A stretch of 64,000 bases of DNA from Arachis hypogaea (Eukaryota > Streptophyta > Magnoliopsida > Fabales > Fabaceae): the NCBI RefSeq assembly GCF_003086295.3, contig NC_092051.1:22253940-22317939 (forward strand), written 5' to 3'. Shown in pieces: positions 1 to 11,442 of this stretch; positions within the stretch are counted from its first letter, which is position 1; the number at the start of each line of letters is the position of its first letter. A program made the position numbers and the translations under genes. The notes beneath the pieces were generated by a model. It did no database searches, was not told the DNA's origin, and worked only from the letters and a program-made list of their open reading frames with translations.

Positions 1-271
1 TGGCTGGTGAAGCGAAACCCTGCTGGTGTACATTTTCCCAACCCGCTGGCTTCAACATCGGCCCGGCATAGACCCGACTCGAGCGCTCCAAGGCAGGCCC
101 ATGATGGACGTCCCCTCCTCTAGCGTGCTTAGTTGCTTCAGGCCTTTGCCTTTCAAGGCCCAATACTTTATTACAACAGCACCTATATTTGTTGAGGGGC
201 CCCCTTGTAGGTTCAATTACATCATGCCTTATTTCTCCCCTGCCTAGCCCATTAGGTTTAAAACCATAATC
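1..271. other. no gene recognised
   Basis: Moderately GC-rich stretch adjoining the LINE-type relic. A short open frame exists, but it has no recognisable domain or codon pattern. It may be the downstream part of the same retroelement, whose coding strand is minus. Nothing firm can be assigned. Confidence 0.4.
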
Positions 272-1354
272 TCAGGGAATCGTCAGCTTAGAAGCCACTT
301 CATTACTTACCTCATATCCTACAAAATCTGCTATGCCTTCAATATCACCTTTATTAGATTGATAAGTTACCAATTTTAATTGATTGTGTCTTAAATTTTC
401 ATAACTCCACTCATTCAAAATTATTTCTGAATTTACCAATCTAGCCTCATCTTCATCCTCCTCTCGCAGCACCTCAATAACCACTTCCACTGCCTGATCT
501 GCACTGCCTGTCGAATTTGTTGGCCTTGGTGATGTTATAGCTACAACAGCACAGAACTTTGTATATATGTTTCTCTGGTGTTCACAACTACCCTTACCAT
601 CCCTCATCATTTCTATCTTAACATTCCCTCCATATGCTTCACATCTTACCTCTTTTACCAATATATGAAGGCCACTATTGCCTATTGTGATATGGACCCA
701 TTCTTTGATCATGTCCATCACACAGGTATCAATTTGTACACGGCCAAAACTAAAGGAGATGCACGATTCTGTCACGTTATCATAGCCAACCACCTCAGCC
801 TATTGACTTCCTATTAACCTGAAAGTATCCACAGACCATGCATGTAATGGAACCCCAAAGCACTCTAGGCACACCCTCCGAGTTTCACTTCTCTCCGACT
901 CGTCCCACTTCCATACACTATGGAACAACTGCAGAAGGCTATTCATATTGAAGGTGTAAGCCTCTTCTGCATTCAAGAGATTGTCAAAGGTCAACAATGC
1001 TTTATACGCACCCATTTCGCGCACCTGGATAACTTGAGGAAAATTCTTCGCAACTGATTCCTTCAGCGCTCTGAAGTCAATAGCCTTCGTCGTTCCCCCA
1101 ACCAGTCTTTTCTGCAGCCAGTCCAAGTTTTTTTTCACCACCGTTACTTCCACATTCTTCGTCCACCCATTGCCATGTGGATCTTGAACTGTTTTATCCT
1201 TCACCAAATCCTTGTTGGAAGTAACTGTGATTTTCTTAGTCTTTCCTCTATCTTCTGGCAATTGACAAACCATAGCACTTCGAGGGTCACCTCGTTGAGG
1301 AATCTTGTTCATGTCTTTCACCTCGAATACTCTTCTGTATTTAGCTTCCCCCAC
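272..1354 (-). pseudogene. LINE-type / DUF4283-like retroelement coding relic with an internal stop
   Basis: On the minus strand one frame runs from 1354 down to 272 and is interrupted by a single in-frame TAG at 802-800. The two halves (184 aa and 173 aa) read on in the same frame. The junction has RLIGSQ, the stop, then EVVGYDNV. The N-terminal half carries the FPQVIQVREMG and WDESERSETRRVCLECFGVP stretches that I associate with the nucleic-acid-binding, DUF4283-like N-terminal proteins of legume LINE elements. No endonuclease or reverse transcriptase follows, so this is a fragment. The stop fits a TGG-to-TAG change in a W position. The family call is from memory; the stop and frame continuity are read directly. 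Confidence 0.6.
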
Positions 1355-1383
1355 AAAGACAACTTGCCTCTCAATCTCATATG

Positions 1384-1385
<2 letters not shown>

Positions 1386-1446
<61 letters not shown>
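1386..1446. repeat. compound microsatellite (CT)n(CA)n
   Basis: About 22 CT units pass directly into about 8 CA units. It sits just upstream of the minus-strand LINE-type frame. Probably polymorphic in length. Confidence 0.95.
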
Positions 1447-1936
1447 TCTTCTCCTGTCCTCCATGTCTCTTAGGGCAGGATTCTTCGACCTTGAAAGATG
1501 AAATCGTTTCGAGTTTTTCAAATCTAGCAAGTAATGTTTACTGCAAACAACCTTCTTTTCTCAATTTCTCTTCCAATTTCAACCACCATTTGGTTGATTT
1601 GAGGGTTAGCATATTTGTAGCTTGTCAAACCTCCTTTGACTCTACGCACTCCAGAAATAATGAAAGGTTGATTCCTTGCCTTAGTTACACTACCGGCAGC
1701 TTAGGCTAACTGTTCTGATCCGGGAGCTTATCTTCTCAAGAACAGGGAGTTCTTGGTGTATAATCTTTTTGTTATAATAAGAAGATAATATTAATTTTTA
1801 GGCCAAGAGCCAATTCAAACGAATGATAGCAAGTCGTGATAAAGAGAAAATGTTAATTCAAATTATTTGAACTAAAATGTTAATTCAAATTATTTGAACT
1901 AAAAATTCACATCTATCATGAAATTAACCTGGTTTA
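1447..1936. other. no gene recognised
   Basis: AT-rich DNA with short unrelated open frames. A 27-bp direct duplication (atgttaattcaaattatttg twice) lies near 1850-1905. The last 8 bases (1929-1936) are the left target duplication of the following hAT MITE. Confidence 0.5.
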
Positions 1937-2418
1937 TAGGGGGTGGCAACGAGGCAGGTAGGGGCGGGTTTTTGCTCTACCCAACCCCGCCCGCCTTACA
2001 ATAACTCACATAAAACCCGCCTTGCTTCTACCCGCGGGTAGTAAATGGTTGAACCCTAACCCGTCCCTGCGGATACCCGCTCCGCCCCTATAATTATTAA
2101 AATCTAATAAATAAAATTAAATTTCAAAATTTATATAACCATCATCACATATATAGCATAAATTAAAGTAAAATTTTAAATATGATACAATATTATCAAT
2201 TATTTTACTAATTATTTTACATATATTACACATATTATATATATATATATATATTGAGGCAGGTAAGGGCGGGTAGTACCTAAATTCGGCCCGGTCATAC
2301 CTCGCTCAAGAACCTGTCCCACTAAAAATCCGCCCCAGTGCGGGGCAGGTAATTACCCATCCCGAACGGATAGAGACAGGATGGGTACCCGTAAGTTTGG
2401 ATGATGTTGCCATCCCTA
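1937..2418. mobile_element. hAT-type MITE, about 482 bp
   Basis: The left end reads tagggggtggcaac and the right end, reverse-complemented, reads tagggatggcaac, giving a terminal inverted repeat. The flanks are ctggttta (1929-1936) and ctagttta (2419-2426), 7 of 8 identical, as expected for the 8-bp target duplication of hAT elements. The interior is a GC-rich run of gcgggta/acccgc motifs at each end around an AT-rich core. There is no coding capacity. A weaker, truncated relative lies at about 6705-6895. Confidence 0.75.
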
Positions 2419-3139
2419 CTAGTTTAAATCTTTTCAGTGACATTGGTATTTGTTATGTCTATTTTTTTTTCAAATTCTACAGAATTTTAGTTCTTTAATC
2501 TTTTAAATATAAGATTATCTGTTATTATTAAAGTTCTAATGATATGAATTGTTTGTTTTAAACATTGGGCCAAATTAAAAGTAGATAATGCACGAAGTTG
2601 GATCTATGGACCTAGCTGTTCATAGCATGATTTTTGCACATACACCATAGACTTAGCTAATAAAGGTTAGACGGTTAAACCATTAAAGAACATGATAAAA
2701 AGAAAAAAGAAAAAACAAAATGAGTAAGGAAGAAATTAAGATAAGTACTAAACGAGTAATGAGTTGGTAAGGTTGGATTAAAAGAGAGTAAAAAATACAA
2801 CATATATAATCACATAAATTATGATTAGATAACATGTGCCAAATCTATTTTAATCACAATAAAGACATATACTAATCCAATTTAATTTAATAAATTTAAA
2901 TATAATTCAATTATAAAAAGTCCGAGAAACATTATAGAATATGATTAAAAAATAAAATATTTAAAAAATAAAGCAAAAAGTAAAATGAGTAAAATAAAAA
3001 AGAGTGAACACTTAGATTATTTTATTTTATAGTAATTATATAACTGTTTTTGTTGTTCAGATGTATTTTTTTATTTAACTATTCAGTGTTGTGTTTATTG
3101 TTGTTGTTGATTGTTGCTGTTTGTTGTTGATGGTTTTGA

Positions 3140-3529
3140 TTGGTGATGTTTGTTCACTGTTATATTTATTTTTATTGTTCTTTGATTGTTGCTATTTTTT
3201 TCTTGTGCTATTTGTTTTTTGAGTTGCTGTTTTTCATGTTTTTGCTATTTTTCATGTTATTTTTTAATGACTATTTGATTTTTGGTTTCTATATGTTTAG
3301 TATCTCTGAAGATGTTGATTGCTGGCATCTTGAAATCTTGAAGCAGGAAGTAATGTTTCCAGAATCTGATAGTTATGAGCCAACCATAGAAGGAGCTTTA
3401 CCAACAAATAATATCTGTTCAATTTTTATTAATGGAACCTGCAGACTTGAGTTTATGAATATCTCTGATTTTAAATTTGAAAAATATTTTAAGATTTTAA
3501 CTTATGCACTGCAAATCAATGTAGCCTGA
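3140..3529 (+). other. open stretch of unknown nature, possibly a gene fragment
   Basis: A 129-codon frame. Its first half is only T-rich, Phe/Leu-rich low-complexity sequence. The second half (from about 3300) has a balanced composition (DVDCWHLEILKQEV, PTNNICSIFINGTCRLEF) and begins right after a good 3' splice-site-like tract ending in tag. It could be a captured exon or a pseudo-exon. I do not recognise it and no partner exon is evident. Confidence 0.2.
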
Positions 3530-3699
3530 TCTGCTACTATTCACTCTTTTCTCTTTCAAAAATCACTCATCTATCACAATTTCTTCTTACCAGTTCAATT
3601 GTTTCCTCATTTCATTTCATGTAATCATATATTTATGTTCTTTTTTTCTTCCGTAATTAGTTGCTCTCTTTATTTATTAAAAAAATAATTTGTCTATTT

Positions 3700-4290
3700 A
3701 ATTTAGTGTCTTGTTAATGCTAATGCTAATGCTTGGTTATTGGATTTTGAACTTTTGATATGTTGTATAATGTACTGATTTTGTTGTTTTTAGTGTCATC
3801 ACTCATCACTGCCTTGCTAATGCTCTGTTTAATTTAGTGTCATCACTTCCTTGCTAATGCTAATCCTTGTTACTGAATGCTCTATTTTGAACTCTTGATA
3901 TGTAATATAATATACTAATTTTGCTGTTTTTAGTGTTTAGTTTAGTGTCATCACTGTCTTGCTGAATGATGTTGCTAATGTACTGGTGTTGCTGTTTTAG
4001 TGTTTTGATAATGTATTGGTATTGCTGTTTTAGTGTTTTATAATGTGTTGCTGTTTCATTGTTGCTGTTTGATAATATACTGGTTCTGTTGTAGGGTTGC
4101 TGATGTACTTTTGATCTTTTAAGATTTATATTAGACTATAATTATATTTTAGGGTGTTTAATTATAATTTATTTATTATTTTATTTTGAAACGGTTTTTT
4201 TAGTTGAACTACTGGTTAAACTGGTTAAACTAACAAACTAATAAACCAGTTACTAGAACGGTTTGATAACTGGTCTGGTTCTCAGAACCT
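3700..4290. repeat. degenerate short-repeat tract ending in a transposon-like inverted motif
   Basis: The phrases tagtgtcatcact, ttgctaatgctaatgct and tactggtgttgctgtttt recur imperfectly. The tract ends at about 4200-4290 with repeated aactggtt/aaccagtt motifs and tggtctggttctcagaacc, which look like a transposon terminus. The opposite end was not found, so the class is unassigned. Confidence 0.35.
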
Positions 4291-6123
4291 TAATTATAAT
4301 AAGAATACGTAAGGAGTACATAAAATTAACTATAAAATATATTATTTTTAATTTTTTGTTTTTATTTATTTAAAATTTTTAAAATAAAAAAATCAATTTT
4401 TCTCTCTCTCTTAACTTTTACTTTTTCTTTTTTTTTCGCTTAACACAATTAATAGACATTCTAGATTTAAATTTGAAATCTTTAAACCAGTGTCTGTGAA
4501 AAATACGTAGAAAGAGGTGAAAAATCAGTCAATATTTACTAAAATGATCTCAACACTGAATTCGAATTCGTAGAATTAGCCCCTAAAAACATGTATGATA
4601 GTCCAAGTAAACTATTGCATATTAAAAATTTGACAAATAAACACGTGAGTTTAATAGTTCGGCGTACTACCAAGATAGTTGAAAATGTATTGAAAGAAGG
4701 TGCGCACTACAGTACAGATCTAAATTTACAGAAATTCCCGTAGGGAAGCTTTCCTTGCAACACGTGTGTTGTGGAGCAGCTTGCCACGGAGCGCTATCGC
4801 AGGAAATTGATGGCTTGGCTAGTTGGCTAGGCATAAACAACGGAAAATCATTATTCTTCAACCCTTCGCTGGTTTTTCTTTCTCAACGCAGCAGGGGAAG
4901 GGATACAACGAAAGAGTTTAAACCTGCAAACAGTGGAACAGGATTTTTTCTTTTCTTTTTAATAGTGTAGTCTAAACTTTAAAGAAAAATATTTTGATTA
5001 TTTCAATTATAAAAGAAAACTAGAATTTAGAAATAGATAAAACACTAACATTTGAACTAATAAGTATGTTAAATAAGACTTGTCTTACATATGATATCTT
5101 CTATGATCATATGTAATTTTGAATATTTTTTTATCAAGATTTTTGTTTTTTTTTTAATTATTATACTTTTATTTAAAAAAAAAAACGTTACTTTATTTTA
5201 AGCAAGTAACATGTTTTTAAAAAAGTCAAATTCAAAAAAGTTTTAACAAAGAGAAAATAATGCTTCTCTCTTGTAAGATATTTAAATAATAAAAAATATT
5301 ATTTATACACTAAAATCAGTCATTAAAATTAGTCATTATATATTTATATATAAATATATGTATTATTTAACTCATTTTTAATATGTATTTTATATTTCAA
5401 CATATATTTTATATTGGTAACTAATTTTAATGTACATCTAACATGATTATTAAATAATATATTTTTTTCCTATAAAATTTAAATAATATTTATTTTAGTC
5501 TATTTGATTAAAATTCACTTTTATACCTAACATTTATATAATTAATAAAAGATTTCAAATAAAAAAAATTAACTATCCAATTTTATTTAAATTTTTTTAA
5601 TTATTTTAAACTTTTTACCAATTATAAAAAATATAATTCAAAATGCACTATATTAACTATAATTTTAAACTATAAATATTTACTATCTTCAATAATGGTT
5701 AATACTAAAGTAGCGATTCAATTATTTAAAAATAAAACCCTGATAATGCCAAAATAAAGTCAAATAATTATTCCAAAAAATGTTATTATCTTCGTAATAA
5801 ATATTTAACTACTAATTCAGTGCCAAATAAATGAAATTATGTATTTAAATATCACTTAAAACATTAATTTTTGTGTTTATATATATATATATATATTATA
5901 ATTTTAATTAACTTTTTTTTTACTATCATTATTTAGATAAATCTTCCTTTATTGAAAATTTTATTTAAGGTCTAACAAAAAAAATTGTTTCATGCGTATT
6001 TAACTAAAAAACATTAAAATTAATTTTTTAATTTTAAAAATAAAAATTAATTTTTTTGCACTAATCTTCCAAGCAAAAATACTTCTTTTTTTTAAAATAT
6101 CTTCAAATTAACTACATAATATA
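4291..6123. other. AT-rich intergenic DNA, no gene recognised
   Basis: Short frames at 4667-4970 overlap on both strands and show no domain. The rest is A/T-rich with poly-A/T runs and short TA repeats (for example about 5880-5896). Confidence 0.5.
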
Positions 6124-6132
6124 CAATATTAA

Positions 6133-6605
6133 AGGTAAAAAACAAAAATAAGCCAAGGGAGAAAATAATTTACGTGAATAAGCCAAAACGAAAATTGCTT
6201 CATGAATCCACCAATGCACGTTTATATGTAATTCGAACCAGCTTGGTTCGAACTCCATTTATACATAATTCGAACCAGCTTGGTTCGAATTACACACACA
6301 ATAATTCATGGTATAATTCGAATTATGCTGTTAAAAAATATATTTTATTATTTTTTAACAGTATAATTCGAATTATACCATGAATTATTGTGTGTGTAAT
6401 TCGAACCAAACTGGTTCGAATTATGTGTGTGCGTGTGTTTGTGTGTAATTCGAACCAAGCTGGTTCGAATTATGTATAAATGGAGTTCGAACCAATCTGA
6501 TTCGAATTACATATAAACGTGCATTGGTAGATTCATGAAGCAATTTTCGTTTTGGCTTATTCACATAAATTATTTTCTCCCTTAGCTTATTTTTATTTTT
6601 TACCC
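6133..6605. mobile_element. Mutator-type foldback MITE with perfect 9-bp target duplication
   Basis: Almost the whole element is one inverted repeat: the left arm (about 6133-6345) pairs with the right arm (about 6350-6605) at high identity. The 9-bp flanks caatattaa at 6124-6132 and 6606-6614 are identical, as for Mutator-like elements. Inside each arm are small palindromes of the type ttcgaaccagcttggttcgaa. The right arm has one extra palindrome unit of about 47 bp. There is no coding capacity; the short open frame crossing it is accidental. Confidence 0.85.
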
Positions 6606-6704
6606 CAATATTAACGTACTTTGATTCTAGTACAACAACTCCAATTTCATATTTTTTATGAATTCATAGCAGTATTTTTTACTCTTGGCTATATTTAAAT
6701 TTTA

Positions 6705-6895
6705 CTCTTATATTATATATTAAAAAAAAGTATATAAATTTATATATATTATATATACCGGAACTTACCTAAATTCGATCCCGTCCTGTCTGTTAAAAAT
6801 TCTCTCTTCTTTCTTGTATAAGGTGGATAATTATCCGTCTCCAATAGAGTAAGAACAGAATAAGTACTTGCAGATTTAGATAGTGTTGTCACCTT
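6705..6895. mobile_element. degenerate, truncated copy of the hAT MITE at 1937-2418
   Basis: Shares the acctaaattcg..cccgtc segment, the ggataattatcc-like block and a gttgtcacc end with the right half of the 1937-2418 element. The left half is missing. Identity is low and no target duplication was found. Confidence 0.45.
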
Positions 6896-7297
6896 TAATT
6901 ATACTTTTAAAATTTTTTTTGTTGTGATTCTATTTGAATTAATTTTTTATATAAAACAAAACAAAATTAAACAAATTAAAATATTATCTAACTCATAAAT
7001 TATATTAATTATAGATTTTAAATTTTCCTATTTTATACCCGTAATTATTTTTTTATATATAAATTTATATTCTTGGATTAATTATAAATTTTAAACTTTC
7101 CTATTTTATACTTGTATTTATTTCCTATTTTAGCCTTGATGTTTATTTTACATGTTAGAATATATTTAATGATTATTTTCATACATGTTAGAATATATTT
7201 AATTCATATATATTCTATATTATTATAATTAAACAGCTTTGATTATTTTCTTATATATTATTATATTTTAATGTTATTATAGCACTGATTTCTATTT

Positions 7298-7300
<3 letters not shown>

Positions 7301-7346
<46 letters not shown>
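7301..7346. repeat. (TA)n microsatellite
   Basis: About 23 uninterrupted TA units. Confidence 0.95.
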
Positions 7347-7349
<3 letters not shown>

Positions 7350-9928
7350 CAATTAAACAATATAAAAATTATAATTAATGTAGTATAATTAATTAATTAA
7401 TATAAAGTATAATAAATTATATTAATATTTAAATATTTAATCAAATTAATTAGTTAATATAATTAAGTCATTATAATAAATTATATTTAATGAGTTAAAA
7501 TAATTAAATTAAAAAATATCTTCTAAAATATGTTATATCAACTCCATTGTTAAGTATAGAAATCAGATTTTTATATAATAGAATAAATTATAAATAAAAT
7601 AATAGATGAGTAATAGAAATAATAAATAATAGGTACAAAAAGAAATTTTAACATTAAAACAATGACAAGATTTTTTTTGTGGATAGTGGATAGTGGGTAC
7701 ATTCTCCTAACAACGTTGTCTTGAATAGGCACCGCTTTCTTTTTGTTTTGTCAAGGCCTTTCAGGCCCAAATGGAAACCCAACGAAACAAACAGAATTGT
7801 TTTCCACCCACTAACGACGTGCTCTCATTCTTCTAACGGATCTTTCATGCGCTGCGTGACTCAACTGCAGAGCCATCTCCTTCTGCTTTGTGACTTAGAA
7901 AATCCATTCCTTGTCTTTTTTGCTACATGTCAACCTGAAGCTACCTCTGTATCATATAAATCACCTTAAAGAATACTACATCGTACAAAATTCTTGAAGG
8001 GCAAAATGACTTGTAATGGCTTTGGCAAGGTAAGTCGAAAGCCACATCTTTTGAAGGAAGTTGTAAATGGAAAAAATAAAACATCTGAAATTGATCCGTT
8101 ATTTAATGGCAGGATTTCTGTTGAGTTTTTTTTTTTTTTTTAATTTGAATTTTGATCTTGTGACACATTTTTAAGTATTTTTTGGATGACAATGAATGTG
8201 AATCATGGTTGTCTACAAAACAAAATTAGTTTTTCTCATTTTAAAAGTTTTAAATGAATGAAAACTGAAAATAAAAAATATATATTTTATAATTAATTTT
8301 ATGTACTTTTTACGTACTCTTTATATATTTTTATTATAATTAATTATTATCAACATTAAACTAATAAAAAATAATCTAAATAAAAAAATTTAGATAACAA
8401 TAATAAATTTTAAAAAATCAACAATAACATAATAATAAAAATAAAAGTATAAGTTAGATAAATAAATAAATAAATTTTATTTTAAATATAAAATATTCAC
8501 AAATAATAATAATAATACTTGAATTATATAAAAATATATAATAAATTAAACCTATTATAAATTATTTATACTTTGAGTGAAAAACTGATAACAACTTCAT
8601 TTTTTATTTTTTTTAAAGAAAAAATATTAAACTTCAATAGTTCAATAAGAGTTGGTTATTATTTATTTAAATATAAAGTAAAAACATTAATAATTTATTT
8701 TTTTTTTAATAGAACACCTTAAAGTATACAGGTGCTGCTTAACGTAGACCCAGCTTCATGCAACCGCACATTTGGCCTTTGCTGCAACAAACAACACCAA
8801 TTATAATAATCATTACTGCTATATTTATCATTATTTTATTTTGATCTTTACAGATGGTATGATTATGAACAGATATATGAATATGTGCCTGCATGTGCTG
8901 CAGGGTGGCAAATCAATACAAATATCAGAACTGTCATCCCATTAATCATATGATATGACGAAAATGTCACTTACAAAATTTCTATTTTCTAACAATAAAG
9001 GCATTTATGTTTTGCATGAAAAACTGATAACAAGCTTGACTTCATTTTTCAATTTTTTTAAAAGAAAAAAAATTAGACTTCAATGTTTATTAAGAGTTGG
9101 TTATTATTTATTTAAATATAAACTAAAAACGTTAATCATTTAATATTCTTTTTTTAATAGCATTCCACTCTTAATTAGTCAATGTTAATGCACTTCCAAA
9201 AAAAATAAGAAATATAATTTTCTTAAAGATTAATTTATTATTAAAAAAACATATTCTAAATTCTACATCCTAAATTTTGAATTTTAACTCCTACATTTTA
9301 AATATAAACTTTTGATATAAAAAATAATAAATAAAAAACTAAAATATTTTAATTAACAAAAAATACAACACTCTTTATTTAATAAGAAACGCTTAGGCAT
9401 ACACTCTTTTAATTTTCTATTTTAAGATTAGTTTTGTTAAGCCCTAAATTTGGTTGCAATTATACTAGTTAGAATAATTTAGAGTCCTATGATCAATTTA
9501 CTAATTATTTAAAGAAAAAACTAATTATGTTTGAAAATGCTATATCATCTTTGTGAAGATTAAAGTACAATAATCCATGGCTTTTTAAAATTGAAATCAA
9601 ATTCTTTTATACATAATTTGAGTTCATTCCTCTTCGATATTAAAATTTCAATTTTAGTATTACTTGTTAGATTAGACTTATTTTTAAATATTCTTTATTA
9701 ATTAAATAAATTTTAATTCTTTATTTATTATATTTTATATTAATTATTCAAGTATAAAAATAATTTGTTAATAAGGTTAATTATTTTTTAATAAAATTAT
9801 GAAAAAATAAAATCCAAAACCTACTATATCTGTTATTTCCAATAATATGTATTGTTTTATAAAAATATCATGTGCATATTAAAATTAGATACTAAAATTA
9901 ATAATTATGTATTTATATAAATATATAT
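7347..9928. other. AT-rich intergenic DNA with a duplicated block
   Basis: No gene was recognised; a small frame at 7721-7969 shows no domain. A block of about 140 bp occurs twice in direct orientation, at about 8577-8715 and 9018-9165 (gaaaaactgataacaa ... agagttggttattatttatt ... ttttttaatag). It looks like two copies of one AT-rich element or a local duplication. Confidence 0.5.
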
Positions 9929-10119
9929 TGTTAGAATATAATTAGGATCAATTAGAATTATTTAATATATTTAAATGTTTATTATAAAATATTGCGTTTT
10001 TATTATTATGATTCTCTTAGCATCTATAAATATTCTTTTATATTGTATCATTTTAGACAACTTGATTACACTTAATAATATAGAAATCCTTCCTCCAGTT
10101 TAGTCTCTTGTTTCTAATA
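9929..10119 (+). mobile_element. short Ty1/copia-type LTR
   Basis: Runs from TGTTAGA to TCTAATA (expected TG..CA ends, last bases altered), 191 bp. It is followed at once by a primer-binding-site-like sequence. Two related copies lie in inverted orientation downstream (about 10295-10476 and 10477-11339) and preserve the TCTAACA end. Copia is inferred from the ends and the tRNA-Met-type primer site; no coding region survives. Confidence 0.65.
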
Positions 10120-10136
10120 TAGTATCAGAGTCATGG
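10120..10136 (+). other. retroelement primer binding site
   Basis: The sequence tagtatcagagtcatgg matches the pattern TGGTATCAGAGC, complementary to the 3' end of initiator tRNA-Met. This is the usual primer of plant copia elements. It directly follows the LTR at 9929-10119. Confidence 0.6.
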
Positions 10137-10294
10137 TATTCTCCTCGAAGAAGATATGTTGTTTTTCTTCGGGTGAAATCACCGTACTTTTCATACTTTT
10201 CTTCCGTGCTATTTTTTTTCTTCTCTTTTGTCAATGCTTTGATACTTTCTCATCTAATCGATTAGCTCATTCACTACTTACTTATTCTCAGGGA

Positions 10295-10476
10295 GAAAAC
10301 ACAAAAGACTAAACTGGAGGAAGGATTTGTGTATTATTGAGTGTAATCAAGTTGTCTGAAATGATATAATAAAAAAGGGTATTTATAGGTGTTAAGAGAA
10401 TCATAATAATAAAGACGTAATATTCTATAATAAATATTCAGATATACTAAATAATTCTAATTATCCTAATTATATT
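10295..10476 (-). mobile_element. inverted copy of the copia-type LTR
   Basis: Reverse-complement match to 9929-10119 over most of its length, including the block gaggaaggatttgt(g/a)tattattgagtg. The outer LTR end is truncated at about 10295. It abuts a second inverted copy that starts with tgttagaaacaagag at 10477. Confidence 0.6.
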
Positions 10477-10646
10477 TGTTAGAAACAAGAGACTAAACTA
10501 GATGAAGGATTTGTATATTATTGAGTGTAATCAAGTTGTCTAAAATGATACAATATAAAATGGTATTTATAGGTGCTAAGAGAATCGTAATAATAAAGAC
10601 GTAATATTTTATAATAAATATTCAGATATACTAAATAATTCTAATT

Positions 10647-11303
10647 TTTTTTGTGACTGAAATAAACTAAACAAAGAAAAACAAAACAAGTGATCTGCTT
10701 AAATAGAAGGACCGTCCTTTTTAAGACTACTCTTAAACTCCTCCCAAAGGAAGCTTTACATGAGAAAGTTGTAACTTCATCGCCATCTTTGCTATAGTAT
10801 CTGCCACAGTGTTTGCATCTCTCATAATCAAACGAAAGTCAACACGCCAATTCCAATGCATGATATCTCTTATTTTGAGTACCAATGGATCAATAAACCC
10901 AAAACAATCTTGGTGATTAGTAACAAGATTAAATGCTTCCACACAATTCGTCACACAAATAACATCTCATTGACTCACATCCCAATTTAAGAGATATCCT
11001 CTCCAAATAGCAAACAATTCTCCTTGAAGAATACTATTACTCTCAATCATTTCCAAATACCCCCTTTGTCAACTCTCATTACAATCTCTAATAACATAAG
11101 TAAAACCAACACTATCACCCAAACCAAGATAACTAGCATCACAATTAATCTTGAAAGTACCAATAGATGGGGGATTCCAAAAACCATTTAGAGTAGAGGG
11201 AAGGGACATACGTTGTAATTCAAAAATATTCTTAAGCTCATTTTCTGAAGTTAATGCCAAACAAATCACTTTTTTCGGAGGCCAAGTATATATAATTTAT
11301 CAT
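10647..11303 (-). mobile_element. 5'-truncated LINE insertion
   Basis: A minus-strand LINE 3' segment with a T-run (poly-A tail in reverse) at its low-coordinate end. It is flanked by the 15-bp duplication taaataattctaatt at 10632-10646 and 11304-11318, which belongs to the LTR it interrupts. The length variation and tail are typical of target-primed reverse transcription. Confidence 0.8.
10733..11269 (-). pseudogene. LINE RNase H domain, broken
   Basis: One minus-strand frame contains the plant LINE-type RNase H pattern. It reads WNPPSIGTFKINCDASY near the start, then QGELFAIWRG in the middle and RDANTVADTIAKMAM near the end. The conserved Asp residues of CDAS and the terminal D are present. 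Two TGA codons interrupt the frame between 11069 and 10954. Both could come from TGG or CGA by transition. The reverse transcriptase upstream is missing because the copy is 5'-truncated. Confidence 0.75.
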
Positions 11304-11442
11304 TAAATAATTCTAATTGATCCTAATTATATTCTAACATATATAATTTAAATTTTTTTAATATATTTTAATATATATTTTATATTAATGACTAATTTTA
11401 ATATTTGATTTTAGCGTATATCTAATACGGTTGTTGTTTTTA

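Larger units (their letters stand above)
10477..11339 (-). mobile_element. second inverted copia-type LTR, split by a LINE insertion
   Basis: The first part is 10477-10646 and the remainder is 11318-11339 (ending tctaaca). The two parts are separated by a truncated LINE. The full composite from 9929 to 11339 is flanked by tatat on both sides (9924-9928 and 11340-11344). That would fit a 5-bp duplication, but the motif is low in complexity. Confidence 0.55.

Noticed and set aside
1318..1530. Arg-Glu repeat frame
   Set aside because: Translation of the (CT)n/(CA)n microsatellite.
6174..6383. 69-codon open frame
   Set aside because: Lies in one arm of the foldback MITE, and the other arm gives mirror frames. 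No coding signature.
7721..7969. 82-codon frame as a small gene
   Set aside because: No signal peptide, no domain and no upstream or downstream gene signals. Left unassigned.
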